Below, in pieces: positions 42,075 through 50,730 of a DNA stretch of 64,000 bases. How positions within the stretch are numbered: the stretch's first letter is position 1; the number at the start of each line of letters is the position of its first letter. The stretch covers positions 62,001 to 126,000 of the forward strand of contig CAKOHZ010000001.1 of the NCBI GenBank assembly GCA_934086315.1, given 5' to 3'. This DNA is from an uncultured Bacilli bacterium. Lineage in GTDB: Bacteria > Bacillota_I > Bacilli_A > RF39 > UBA660. Made by a program: the position numbers and the translations under genes. The notes beneath the pieces are model-generated. The model searched no databases, had not been told where the DNA came from, and saw only the letters and a list, made by a program, of their open reading frames with translations.

Positions 42075-43427
42075 CTACTTTCCAAGACAGAACTTACTAA
42101 ATATCTCATTTAATAAGTCATCACTTCCAACTTCACCAGTTATTTCACCTAAAGTTTTCCACAATCTTTTAACATCTATTTCAATCATATCTACTTCTAA
42201 ATCATTATTAACAGCATTTTCAATTTCATCAACTATACTTAAGGATTTATTTAATAAAGCTATTTGTCTAGCATTAGATATATATGTATAATTTGAGTCA
42301 GCAATAGATTTTAAATCAAATAACTCAGAAATCTTATCTTTGAGTTTTTCTATCATATCATTATCAAATGTCGAAATATTAATAGAATTATAACTACTTA
42401 GTTCATCAACTTTATAATCTTTTTTCTTATCATTTTTATTATAAACTACCAATATTTCTTTATTTTTTATTTTATCAAGTACTTCTTTATCTTCCTTATC
42501 AAACCCATCTTCACTATCAATAACAAAAAGTACTATATCAGCTTCATCTATCGCATCTACACTTCTTTTAACACCAATAGCTTCAACTACATCATTAGTT
42601 TCTCTAATACCAGCTGTATCTAATATATCAAGTTTAACACCATCAATCATTAAAGTACCTTCTACTATATCACGAGTAGTTCCTTTTATATCAGTAACTA
42701 TAGCCTTATTTTCTTTTAGTAATGAATTTAAAATACTACTTTTACCAACATTAGGTTTACCAACAATAACAATTTTAAGACCATTTTTTATTAATAATCC
42801 TTTTTTACTATTTTTAAGTAATTTACCTACTTTTTCTCTAATAAATTCATTTGTTTCATTAATCATTTCTTTAGTTACCACTACAGCATCCTCATACTCA
42901 GGATAATCTATATTAACTTCTATATTTGCAATTAAAGCAAGAACTTTCTCTTTTAACTCATTTATTTCACCAAAAATAGTTTTATCAACACCCTTAAGTG
43001 CCATTTTTCTAGAACCTTCAGTTTGAGCATTTATAAGGTCACCAACAGCCTCAGCTTGAGTTAAATCTATTCTTCCATTTAAAAACGCTCTTTTTAAAAA
43101 TTCCCCTGGTTCTGCAAGTCTAGCACCGTTTGATAACACTAATTCCATAACTTTATTAACGGAAGCACTTCCACCATGCACACTAATTTCAACTATATCT
43201 TCAGTAGTAAAACTTTTAGGAGCTCTAAATACAGATAAAAATACTTCATCGATTTTTTCTTCATTTTCCATTATAAAACCATAATGTACTGTATGACTTG
43301 GTACATTACTGATATCTTTTGAAAATATTCTATTTGCTACATTTATAGAATCTTTTCCACTAATTCTAATAACATTAATAGAACTTTCTCCAATAGTTGT
43401 AGCAACTGCTACTATAGTATCTTCCAT
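42075..43427 (-). CDS. mnmE: tRNA modification GTPase
   Basis: 450 residues. N-terminal THF-binding domain (SSINVIRISG, VEISVHGGS), helical domain with inserted G domain (GKPNVGKSSILN at about 217-228, DTAGIRET, YNKNDKK), and the C-terminal FCLGK, which supplies the family's catalytic Cys motif (CxGK). Partner of MnmG. AAGGAG ribosome-binding site; separated from the jag operon by a terminator. Confidence 0.97.
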   Translation of the reverse strand: MEDTIVAVATTIGESSINVIRISGKDSINVANRIFSKDISNVPSHTVHYGFIMENEEKIDEVFLSVFRAPKSFTTEDIVEISVHGGSASVNKVMELVLSNGARLAEPGEFLKRAFLNGRIDLTQAEAVGDLINAQTEGSRKMALKGVDKTIFGEINELKEKVLALIANIEVNIDYPEYEDAVVVTKEMINETNEFIREKVGKLLKNSKKGLLIKNGLKIVIVGKPNVGKSSILNSLLKENKAIVTDIKGTTRDIVEGTLMIDGVKLDILDTAGIRETNDVVEAIGVKRSVDAIDEADIVLFVIDSEDGFDKEDKEVLDKIKNKEILVVYNKNDKKKDYKVDELSSYNSINISTFDNDMIEKLKDKISELFDLKSIADSNYTYISNARQIALLNKSLSIVDEIENAVNNDLEVDMIEIDVKRLWKTLGEITGEVGSDDLLNEIFSKFCLGK

Positions 43428-43490
43428 ATATAAATCTCCTTTTTCTTCACGCTAGATTATAACACAATATAATTAATATGTAAAATAAAA

Positions 43491-43509
43491 AGTATGCATT
43501 TCGCATACT
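43491..43509 (-). terminator. Terminator of the rpmH-rnpA-yidC-jag operon
   Basis: On the minus strand AGTATGC / GCATACT arms with a five-base loop across the jag stop, then TTTTTATTTT. Confidence 0.8.
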
Positions 43510-44131
43510 ATTCATCTTCTTTATTCTCAGTGTACTTAATAACTACACATCTATTTGGTTCTTCTCCTTCACTTTCAGTCTTTATATATTTAAAACCTTG
43601 AAGTGCTGAATGAACAACTTTTCTTTCATAAGAATTCATAGGATCTAATTTAACATCAACCTTTGACAATGTTACATCTCTAGCTATTTTCTTTACTTTC
43701 TTTTCTAAGAAATAATTTTGTTTTTCTTTATAACCTTCGACATCAATTGTAATATTTACATATAAGTCAATTGTATTTAGTACTGCTTGTCTAACATATG
43801 TTTGAATTGAATCAAGTATATGACCATTCTTTCCAATTAATAATGAATTATTTTGAGAATGTAATCCATAATAGATTTGTCCATCTCTAATTTTAGTTTC
43901 AACATTAGCATTAACTCCCATAGAAGATAATAATTCTTTAATTATTTCTTTTCCTACTTCAGCAACATCACTAATCTTAATAACTTCAAGTGTATATTTT
44001 TTTCCACTAAATAATCCACCTTTTTCTTCATATGATCTAGTAATTACATCTTCTTCTTTTAATCCTAGTTCATTTAACGCCTTATCTAAAAGACCATCTT
44101 CACTTTTAGCTTGAAATTTATACTTCTCCAT
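43508..44131 (-). CDS. khpB: RNA-binding protein Jag/KhpB
   Basis: 207 residues. Jag-N domain at 1-55 (GGLFSGKKYTLEV), KH domain about 65-140 (LIGKNGHILDSIQTYVRQ) and R3H domain about 150-205 (RKVVHSALQGFKYIKTESEGEEP, read in blocks, is the R3H RxxxH-type site). KhpB with KhpA binds RNAs and affects cell length and sporulation in Firmicutes. Four bases after yidC. Confidence 0.93.
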   Translation of the reverse strand: MEKYKFQAKSEDGLLDKALNELGLKEEDVITRSYEEKGGLFSGKKYTLEVIKISDVAEVGKEIIKELLSSMGVNANVETKIRDGQIYYGLHSQNNSLLIGKNGHILDSIQTYVRQAVLNTIDLYVNITIDVEGYKEKQNYFLEKKVKKIARDVTLSKVDVKLDPMNSYERKVVHSALQGFKYIKTESEGEEPNRCVVIKYTENKEDE

Positions 44132-44135
44132 ATTA

Positions 44136-45053
44136 CTACAACTTACCTTTCTTTAATATCAAGTTTTGAACAACAGTAAATCCATTTGACACAATCCAAT
44201 ATAATGCGATAGATGTTGGTAAAGTAAATGATACCATTGATATAAATACAATCATAAATGTACTCATCATTTTCATTTGCTTAGCTTGTTCAGCATCTCC
44301 ACTTACATTCATATTCTTAAATGAGAAATATGTTGCACCTATAATTAATAATACAAGAATTATATACCAATAATTACCAGCTTTAAATCCATCAAGTGGT
44401 GTAGTACCTAAATTAAATACTAAGAAATTTTTTTCAAAGAATGCAGGTACTCTATAAACTGCTTCTAAGAATGCAAAGAATATTGGTAATTGTAAGAATG
44501 AGAATAAACATCCTGATAACGGACTAATATCATATTTCTTATAAATAAGTAACATTTCTTGACTTTTAGCCATCATTGCATCTCTATCTGCTTCTTTTCC
44601 TTTATATTTTTTTTCTAACTTATTTAAATCCTTTTGAGCTTTTTGCATATTTTCGCTCATATTAACAGATTTTTTAGATAGTGGGAACATTATAGCTCTA
44701 AGTACAAGTCCAACAATCATAATTGCTACACCATAATTTTTAACAAGTAATCCAACTTTTACAATTACCCAAGCTAATGGTTTAACAAATAGTGAAGTCC
44801 ATAACCCCTCATAACCACCAGAATTAATTTTTAAGTTCTTACAAGCAGGTAATTTATCATAATCAACAATTAAATTATCCTTATTACTTTCATATATTTC
44901 TTTTAACTCAGCACTTTCTGGCTTACATACTATGTTAGAAACATAACTTTTTTCTATCTTCTTACCATCAATATCAACTTCAGTATTAAATCTTTTAGTA
45001 CAACCACAAAGTGTTAACATTAATAGAAGAACGATAGCAATCTTCTTCTTCAT
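44136..45053 (-). CDS. yidC: Membrane protein insertase YidC/SpoIIIJ (lipoprotein form)
   Basis: 305 residues. Lipobox LTLCGC at about 14-18 indicates a lipid-anchored N terminus; five membrane segments follow, including LVKNYGVAIMIVGLVLRAIMFPLSKKS, with the hydrophilic-groove Arg (VLRAIMFP), then LFSFLQLPIFFAFLEA and PTSIALYWIVSNGFTVVQ. Inserts membrane proteins with or without SecYEG. Start overlaps the rnpA stop by one base. Only this copy is seen here; in spore-formers the SpoIIIJ role is also possible. Confidence 0.95.
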   Translation of the reverse strand: MKKKIAIVLLLMLTLCGCTKRFNTEVDIDGKKIEKSYVSNIVCKPESAELKEIYESNKDNLIVDYDKLPACKNLKINSGGYEGLWTSLFVKPLAWVIVKVGLLVKNYGVAIMIVGLVLRAIMFPLSKKSVNMSENMQKAQKDLNKLEKKYKGKEADRDAMMAKSQEMLLIYKKYDISPLSGCLFSFLQLPIFFAFLEAVYRVPAFFEKNFLVFNLGTTPLDGFKAGNYWYIILVLLIIGATYFSFKNMNVSGDAEQAKQMKMMSTFMIVFISMVSFTLPTSIALYWIVSNGFTVVQNLILKKGKL

Positions 45054-45373
45054 TATTTTTCTCCTCTCAATAATTTAAGTAATTCATTACTTATTTCTTG
45101 ATATGAACTACCTAAAATGTTAGTCCTTAATATTATAACATAATCATTAGAAGAATTAATAACATTTTTCATCAATATATCTTTAACTCTTCTTTTATAT
45201 AAGTTTCTAGTATGTGCTTTTCCTATTTTTTTACCAACACTTATACAAAATCTGTTATATCCTAAGGAATTTTTAGCAAAATAAAGAACAAAAAATTTAT
45301 TATATTTTTTGTTAGACTTTTTTATTATTTCTTGTATTTCTTCATTCTTTCTTACTATAAATTTTTTATTCAT
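45053..45373 (-). CDS. rnpA: Ribonuclease P protein component
   Basis: 106 residues. FVLYFAKNSLGYNRFCISVGKKIGKAHTRNLYKRRVKD, read in blocks, contains the RNR-type basic helix (here RNLYKRR). Binds P RNA for 5' maturation of tRNA precursors; the rnpB RNA gene itself is not in this window. 55 bases downstream of rpmH. Confidence 0.95.
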   Translation of the reverse strand: MNKKFIVRKNEEIQEIIKKSNKKYNKFFVLYFAKNSLGYNRFCISVGKKIGKAHTRNLYKRRVKDILMKNVINSSNDYVIILRTNILGSSYQEISNELLKLLRGEK

Positions 45374-45428
45374 ATCTGCCTCTAAAAAATATTATATAAA
45401 AAAAATTACTTATTTTAAAGTAATTTAT

Positions 45429-45551
45429 TTATTTTGATAATTCTTTTCTTCCTTTTGCTCTTCTTGATTTTAATACATTAGTACCTTTTCTTGCTAAAAA
45501 TCCTGAAGTTTTTGCTTTCTTTTTATTATTAGGTTGAAATGTTCTTTTCAT
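45429..45551 (-). CDS. rpmH: 50S ribosomal protein L34
   Basis: 40 residues: MKRTFQPNNKKKAKTSGF, then SRRAKGRKELSK at the C terminus. L34 is usually 44 residues; here the loop after GFLARKGTN is about four residues shorter. Preceded by GGAGGT and the strong promoter at 45588-45616. Conserved first gene of the rpmH-rnpA-yidC-jag group beside oriC. Confidence 0.95.
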   Translation of the reverse strand: MKRTFQPNNKKKAKTSGFLARKGTNVLKSRRAKGRKELSK

Positions 45552-45587
45552 TGTTTATACCTCCATTTCTTCTCTCGACTGAGTTAG

Positions 45588-45616
45588 ATTATATACTAAC
45601 AAGTTAAAATTGTCAA
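45588..45616 (-). promoter_or_regulatory. Promoter of rpmH operon
   Basis: Minus strand TTGACA (complement of 45611-45616), 17-base spacer, TATAAT (complement of 45588-45593): a perfect sigma-A consensus. Confidence 0.9.
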
Positions 45617-45620
45617 TTAT

Positions 45621-47084
45621 TTATTTAAATTCTATTAAAGATATCAACGAATTTCTTAAATCTTCAAATGTATCGTATAATCCTATATACTTATATAAGT
45701 CCTTTAAAAAATCTTCACCTTTTAATATTTTTCCATCATTCATATAAACAAGAGAATTTAAAGGAATTGTATCTAATACTTTATTTTTTCTAAAATAATC
45801 CTTAATTGTAATCTTTGATTTATCTTTTAAATCGACTACTTTGTTACCATATTCAATATTTAATGGAAATATATAAATATTTTTAGGCTTATCATATTCC
45901 TCAAGAGATTTTATTTCAATTTCTAGCTTATATTTTTTAAATAATACATATTTTAATATAGAATAAACATCATTTAATGTAAATCCCATCTTTTTATATG
46001 CAAAGAAAAGACTTGAAATAAGCATCATAAGTGTATATATATAATCTTTTTGCGTAACTGAGAAATCTAATAATTTATCAATATCTTTATAATCATCTGA
46101 TAATAGTTTACTAAAGATATTATAAAAATAGCCATAATATGTGGAACTTTCTTCTCTTTTAATAAAGTTATCATAAAATTTTGAATATACTAAATTTAAA
46201 TATTCTTCACTGCCATAAGAAATTATTCTTTCATCTAATTTATTAATAAAAAATATCATTTTATTTTCATCTAACTTTAAATCATATTCATTTGGATTCA
46301 TACTACCAATATCCATATTTGAATTATACTTAAACATAGAATATAAATCATCTTCATGATTAATAACAAAAATACTTTTATAAATTGATAATAGCATTCT
46401 CTTCTTATTCAAACGTCGCTCATTCTTATATTTATTATCAATATATATTTCAAAATCATTTAAAGTTAGTTCATCTATTGTATTCAATGTTGAAAAATAT
46501 TCATATAAACACACATAATAAAAATTTTTAAAATTATATGGCTTATATTCATAAGAAAAGCCAAGCAAATTGTCTTCAGGTAAAAATGGAACAACTCTAG
46601 ATTTAATTTCTTCAACAATTTCCTTATTATTTTTAAAATGGTTAGTTATTTTAATTGCCTCTGTTTCATTGTCTACACGAATCTCAAGTAATGCATTTTG
46701 AGATTTTTTTTGTAACTTCACATAAGAATTTATTTTATTTTCTATTAAAAAGTTAATTAAATTTAAAGTTATTTTCTCATAGTTTTCTATAAAAACTGGA
46801 ACATCTATAATAACTTTAGGTGTTGGATCATTGTAAACCTTATATATTATATTAATTTTATAGAAATTATTAAATTCCTTGTATGAAAATTTTGCTTTGC
46901 TCTCAGGAAGTAAAAGTAATACTTCATCAAAAATTTTTTTTGCAAGTGATGAAATATCCTTTTTATAATCACCAATTCTAATATTATAACTTAGTATAGT
47001 ATTTACAAATTCATTAAAATCTTTTTCTATGTATATTTTATATAATTTTTTTAAATAATTTTCTAGTAATTCTTTCTTATTCAT
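45621..47084 (-). CDS. Unknown 487-aa protein next to oriC
   Basis: Soluble, no signal peptide or membrane helix, rich in Tyr, Lys, Asn and Phe. Opens MNKKELLENYLKKLYKIY with a strongly helical N terminus; DPTPKVIIDVPVFIENYEKITLNLINFLIENK then NALLEIRVDNETEAIKI suggest an alpha/beta segment (about 88-150). I recognise no catalytic motif. It starts 326 bases from dnaA and faces away from it, an unusual position because rpmH normally adjoins oriC directly. Could be a lineage-specific replication or segregation factor or an unrelated insertion. Confidence 0.6.
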   Translation of the reverse strand: MNKKELLENYLKKLYKIYIEKDFNEFVNTILSYNIRIGDYKKDISSLAKKIFDEVLLLLPESKAKFSYKEFNNFYKINIIYKVYNDPTPKVIIDVPVFIENYEKITLNLINFLIENKINSYVKLQKKSQNALLEIRVDNETEAIKITNHFKNNKEIVEEIKSRVVPFLPEDNLLGFSYEYKPYNFKNFYYVCLYEYFSTLNTIDELTLNDFEIYIDNKYKNERRLNKKRMLLSIYKSIFVINHEDDLYSMFKYNSNMDIGSMNPNEYDLKLDENKMIFFINKLDERIISYGSEEYLNLVYSKFYDNFIKREESSTYYGYFYNIFSKLLSDDYKDIDKLLDFSVTQKDYIYTLMMLISSLFFAYKKMGFTLNDVYSILKYVLFKKYKLEIEIKSLEEYDKPKNIYIFPLNIEYGNKVVDLKDKSKITIKDYFRKNKVLDTIPLNSLVYMNDGKILKGEDFLKDLYKYIGLYDTFEDLRNSLISLIEFK

Positions 47085-47150
47085 TTTCCCATATCTCCAT
47101 ATATATTTTAAACTATTTTTAATATTATGTAAACTTATTTTTATTATTTA

Positions 47151-47260
47151 TTATGTCAACTTATCAACATTGTATCAACATTATTATGTCAACTTATCAA
47201 CAAGTTATCCACAATTGTTATAAACATTGTAATTTAAATTTGTTGATATTGTGGATAACT
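47151..47260. other. oriC: oriC: DnaA-box cluster upstream of dnaA
   Basis: Perfect DnaA boxes TTATCCACA at 47205-47213 and, inverted, TGTGGATAA at 47250-47258. One-mismatch boxes TTATCAACA occur at 47161-47169 and 47194-47202, and a weaker GTATCAACA at 47172-47180. The 19-mer TTATGTCAACTTATCAACA is repeated exactly at 47151-47169 and 47184-47202 (33 bases apart). An AT-rich stretch 47262-47340 between the boxes and the dnaA promoter could be the unwinding element. Gene direction diverges on either side. Confidence 0.85.
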
Positions 47261-47344
47261 GAAATTAAATAACAAAATAAAAGAAAAAAGTTGTTTACAA
47301 ATCGTGAATAAGTTGTTAATATAAATGTTAAATAAATTTTGTGT

Positions 47345-47372
47345 TTGACTTTAAAAAAAGATGAATTATAAT
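47345..47372 (+). promoter_or_regulatory. Promoter of dnaA
   Basis: TTGACT (47345-47350), 16-base spacer, TATAAT (47367-47372), about 38 bases before the dnaA ATG; downstream of the DnaA boxes, so autoregulation by DnaA is possible. Confidence 0.75.
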
Positions 47373-47409
47373 TTTAGTTAGAAAGCAACGTTAGAAAGGA
47401 GAATAAGTT

Positions 47410-48819
47410 ATGGATATTGAAGATATATGGAAGAAATTTCTAGAAAAAATAAAGACAAAAGTATCATTAATGTCCTACAACTATATATTTAAAGATCTTA
47501 AACTCTATTCTTATGAAGATAGTAAAATAATAATTATAGTGCCGACAAATGAACTTTTATTACAAAATATTACGAAAAATTATAGTTCTATTATAGAAGA
47601 AATATTAAATGATATAACAAGTGATACATGTGAAATTCAATATTTATTTGAAAAAGATGTAAAAAAACTCGAAAAAGCGGTAGAAAAACCAAAAAAACAA
47701 AATAAAAAAGATATTGAAGAAGAAATTGAAGAATCTACAACAAATGATTTAACAAATTATAAATATATAAGTAATTTTAATCCAAAATATACTTTTGATA
47801 CATTTGTAGTAGGTGACTCAAATAAATTAGCATATGGAACAGCACTTGCAGTAGCTCAAAATCCTGGAAAATTATATAATCCTTATTTTATATATGCAAA
47901 AAGTGGACTTGGAAAAACGCATTTAATGCATGCTATTGGAAACTATATAGTAAATCATTCTGATAAAAGAGTCCTTTATATAACAGCAGAACAGTTCACA
48001 AATGATTATAGAGCAATAATAAATGCAAAAAGTAAATATGATAATAATGTCAGTTATTTAGAAGCATTTAGAGAAAAATATAGAAACGTTGATGTATTAA
48101 TGATTGATGATATTCAATTTCTTGAAAATGCTACTAAATCACAAATAGAATTTACGAACACATTTAATACACTATATGACAATGAAAAACAAATAATAAT
48201 TGCATCAGATACATCTATAAACGACTATAAATATCTGGAAGAAAGACTAAAAACAAGGTTTAGATGGGGATTAACAGAATCAATTAATCCACCAGAACTT
48301 GAACTTAAAAAGAATATTATAAAAAATAAAATAATGATTAATGACTATGATTTAGACATAAATGAAGATGTTATTAATTACATAGCAAGTAACTGTGGAA
48401 GTGATATAAGAAATCTAGAAGGCGCAGTTATTAGAATAGTTGCATATAAAGCGGCATTCAATATACCTGAAGTAACGCTAGAAATAGCACAGGATGCATT
48501 ACAAGAGTTCGTACCAAAAACAGTATATAGAACTAATTCAGTAGCTAAAATTATTGATATAGTAGCTAAATACTTTAATTTAGAAGCTTCAATGCTAAAA
48601 GGTAAAATGAAAAAGAAAAATGTAACAGATGCAAGAGCAATAGCCATGTATTTAAGTAGAATAATGACAGAAGAAAGCTTACAAAGAATAGGTTTAGAGT
48701 TTGGAGGTAGAGATCATTCAACAGTTATATACTCACACGAAAAAATTTCTAACGAATTAAAAACAAATACAAAATTACAAGAAGAAATTAAGATATTAAA
48801 AGAAAAGATTTGTGAATAA
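47410..48819 (+). CDS. dnaA: Chromosomal replication initiator protein DnaA
   Basis: 469 residues. Domain I (1-85), a charged linker of domain II (about 86-120), AAA+ domain III with Walker A SGLGKTHL (Lys169) and Walker B VLMIDDIQF, and domain IV with GGRDHSTVIYSHEKI, which contacts DnaA boxes. Binds the box cluster just upstream and unwinds oriC. GAAAGGAG ribosome-binding site. Confidence 0.98.
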   Translation: MDIEDIWKKFLEKIKTKVSLMSYNYIFKDLKLYSYEDSKIIIIVPTNELLLQNITKNYSSIIEEILNDITSDTCEIQYLFEKDVKKLEKAVEKPKKQNKKDIEEEIEESTTNDLTNYKYISNFNPKYTFDTFVVGDSNKLAYGTALAVAQNPGKLYNPYFIYAKSGLGKTHLMHAIGNYIVNHSDKRVLYITAEQFTNDYRAIINAKSKYDNNVSYLEAFREKYRNVDVLMIDDIQFLENATKSQIEFTNTFNTLYDNEKQIIIASDTSINDYKYLEERLKTRFRWGLTESINPPELELKKNIIKNKIMINDYDLDINEDVINYIASNCGSDIRNLEGAVIRIVAYKAAFNIPEVTLEIAQDALQEFVPKTVYRTNSVAKIIDIVAKYFNLEASMLKGKMKKKNVTDARAIAMYLSRIMTEESLQRIGLEFGGRDHSTVIYSHEKISNELKTNTKLQEEIKILKEKICE

Positions 48820-48891
48820 ACACACAAGCTATAAACATTTTAACAATTAAAAGTTTACATAATATGTAGATAAAACCTAATAATAAATGAG

Positions 48892-48900
48892 TTATCAACA
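48892..48900 (+). promoter_or_regulatory. DnaA box between dnaA and dnaN
   Basis: TTATCAACA, one mismatch from consensus, upstream of a TATAAT at 48913-48918. A second origin sub-region between dnaA and dnaN is normal for Bacillus-type bipartite oriC. Confidence 0.5.
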
Positions 48901-48960
48901 TTATTAACACTCTATAATAGTAATAAATATATATAATAAGAAAAAGGAGGAAAAATTATT

Positions 48961-50079
48961 ATGAAAATGTTAATAGAAAAAAATATATTAATGGAAGGAC
49001 TAAATTGTGTAAGTAAAGCACTATCTACAAGAAATATAATTCCTGTACTTAATGGTATTAAATTTGAACTAACAAAAGATGGACTTTATTTAACAGCAAC
49101 AGACAATGATATTACAATTCAAACATTCATTGATAAAAGAGACATTAAAAGCATAGATGAAGTTGGTTGTACTATTATATATGGAAAAACATTGTTAAGT
49201 ACTATTAGTAAATTACAAAATACTAATATATTAGTAGAAAATTTTGAAAACAATGAAGTATCATTTAAAACAGAAAGTGGAGGAATATATGATTTCCCTT
49301 GCTTTAATCAAGAAGACTTCCCAAATATTAAATTAGAAGAAGTTAAAAATCCTATTAAATTAGATAGTCAAAAATTTAAAGAAATAATCAACAAAACATC
49401 ATTTGCTTGTTCACTACAAGAAAGTAGACCTTTATTAACAGGTGTTAACATTAAATTAATAGGAGATATCTTTGAGTGTGTAGCAACTGACTCTTATAGA
49501 CTTTCAAAAGTAACTATTAAGTTAGATAAAATGTATTCAGAAAATGTTAACATGGTAATACCAGCAAGAAATATAAATGAATTAGTTAAAACAATTGATA
49601 AAGAATCAGAGTTAGAAATTCATGTATTCCCAAATAAAGCACTATTTAAATTTGATAACATTATATTCCAAACATCATTGTTAAATGGAACATATCCAAA
49701 TACTGATAACTCAATTCCTAAAGAATTTAAACATAAAATTAAAGCTAATCTAAAAGATCTTTATAGCTTACTTGATACAGCATCATCTCTTACTCAATCA
49801 AAAGATAAAAATATTGTAGATATGGAAGTAACGGGATCTGAACTTATTATTAGAGCAGCTAGTACAGAAGGAAAAGGAAAAGATAAAATAGTAATTACAA
49901 ACGAAACAGAAAATGATATTAAAATTTCATTCAGTGTTAAATATATGATGGAAGCATTAAAGGTATTTAATAAAGAAGAAATATATATATTATTAAATGG
50001 TGAAATAAGTCCAATAATTCTAAAAGAAGCTGAAAATGATGAACTAATTGAATTAATTTTACCTATGAAAACATACTAA
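48961..50079 (+). CDS. dnaN: DNA polymerase III beta sliding clamp
   Basis: 372 residues. Three clamp domains: N-terminal FELTKDGLYLTATDNDITIQ block, middle SYRLSKVTIKLD, C-terminal IISFSVKYMMEAL-like strand and the end ELIELILPMKTY, where family ends in LPMR(T/V). Ring-shaped processivity factor for Pol III. AAAGGAGG site; terminator directly after the stop. Confidence 0.97.
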   Translation: MKMLIEKNILMEGLNCVSKALSTRNIIPVLNGIKFELTKDGLYLTATDNDITIQTFIDKRDIKSIDEVGCTIIYGKTLLSTISKLQNTNILVENFENNEVSFKTESGGIYDFPCFNQEDFPNIKLEEVKNPIKLDSQKFKEIINKTSFACSLQESRPLLTGVNIKLIGDIFECVATDSYRLSKVTIKLDKMYSENVNMVIPARNINELVKTIDKESELEIHVFPNKALFKFDNIIFQTSLLNGTYPNTDNSIPKEFKHKIKANLKDLYSLLDTASSLTQSKDKNIVDMEVTGSELIIRAASTEGKGKDKIVITNETENDIKISFSVKYMMEALKVFNKEEIYILLNGEISPIILKEAENDELIELILPMKTY

Positions 50080-50105
50080 AAAACGAATATTTTCGTTTTT
50101 TTTTG
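50078..50105 (+). terminator. Terminator after dnaN
   Basis: AAAAACGAA and TTCGTTTTT arms with a four-base ATAT loop, then T-tract; begins at the dnaN stop codon. Confidence 0.85.
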
Positions 50106-50130
50106 CACTTTTTTAAACTTTTTATCATTT

Positions 50131-50160
50131 TTCGACATAATTCGACAAATTTCGACAAAG
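50131..50160 (+). repeat. Three 10-bp-phased TTCGACA repeats before the ComK-like gene
   Basis: TTCGACA begins at 50131, 50141 and 50151, exactly one helical turn apart, in the region just upstream of (and touching) the likely -35. The last copy serves as the -35-like element. It looks like a cooperative regulator-binding array. Confidence 0.6.
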
Positions 50161-50178
50161 CAAGTGTGCTAGTATAGT
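50151..50178 (+). promoter_or_regulatory. Putative promoter of the ComK-like gene
   Basis: TATAGT at 50173-50178 with TTCGAC (50151-50156) 16 bases upstream. The -35 is poor, which would suit activator dependence on the TTCGACA array. Confidence 0.45.
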
Positions 50179-50208
50179 GGCCATTATTTATGAAAGGGGG
50201 AAGAAAAT

Positions 50209-50664
50209 ATGAATTATGAGATAAACTATGATACACAGCTAATATTACCTATTGGTGAAACGCAATCAAAAGTAATAGAACATGATAGTGAATACATTGT
50301 TGATAATAGTGTACAAGAAATATTGGAACACAGTTGTGAATACTTTGGTAGTTCATTTGAAGGAAGAAAAGATGGAACACGTAAGATGCTAGGAATAACT
50401 CATAAATCACCAATAATAGTAGAAGAAAGTAGAAAAATGATATTTTTTCCTACAACATCTCCAGAAAGAGAAGATTGTATATGGATAAATTTAGAAAAAA
50501 TAGAAAAATACTATAAAGTCGACAATGGAAAGTCAGCAATACTATTTAAAAATGGCGATATTCTTGAATTTGACGTATCTTATGGCTCATTATCTAATCA
50601 AATTTTAAGAGCAACTAGATTAAAATTCATTTTAGATGAAAGAATATCAAAAAAAGATAATTAA
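50209..50664 (+). CDS. comK: ComK-like competence transcription factor
   Basis: 151 residues. EHSCEYFGSSFEGRKDGTRK, ITHKSPIIVEESRKMIFFPT, CIWINLEKIEKYYKV, AILFKNGDILEFDVSYGSLSNQILRATRL align block by block with Bacillus ComK (SCRFFGSSYAGRK, HKPPIMVD, LFPTLS, CGWI, SYNSFENQVYRT). ComK binds AT-rich boxes in the minor groove and activates competence genes. This copy lacks about 30-40 C-terminal residues of the 192-aa Bacillus protein, the part linked to activation and proteolytic control. A strong AAAGGGGG site. It lies between dnaN and recF, where Bacillus has yaaA. Functional equivalence is inference. Confidence 0.85.
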   Translation: MNYEINYDTQLILPIGETQSKVIEHDSEYIVDNSVQEILEHSCEYFGSSFEGRKDGTRKMLGITHKSPIIVEESRKMIFFPTTSPEREDCIWINLEKIEKYYKVDNGKSAILFKNGDILEFDVSYGSLSNQILRATRLKFILDERISKKDN

Positions 50665-50684
50665 GATTAAAATTATCTTTTTTT
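50651..50684 (+). terminator. Terminator overlapping the 3' end of the ComK-like gene
   Basis: AAAAAGATAATT and AATTATCTTTTTTT arms; stop codon in the hairpin. Confidence 0.85.
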
Positions 50685-50718
50685 ATATACTAATTTATGG
50701 TATAATTTAATTGTTGTG

Positions 50719-50730
50719 TAGGTGTACCTA
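50719..50730. promoter_or_regulatory. 12-bp palindrome upstream of recF
   Basis: TAGGTGTACCTA, a perfect dyad, just after a TATAAT at 50700-50705 and immediately before a tiny open frame (50732-50764, ten codons plus TGA) preceding recF. Could be an operator or a hairpin; chance is possible. Confidence 0.35.

Noticed and set aside
48378..48647. 89-codon minus-strand frame inside dnaA
   Set aside because: Shadow of the well-conserved domain IV; no independent signals.
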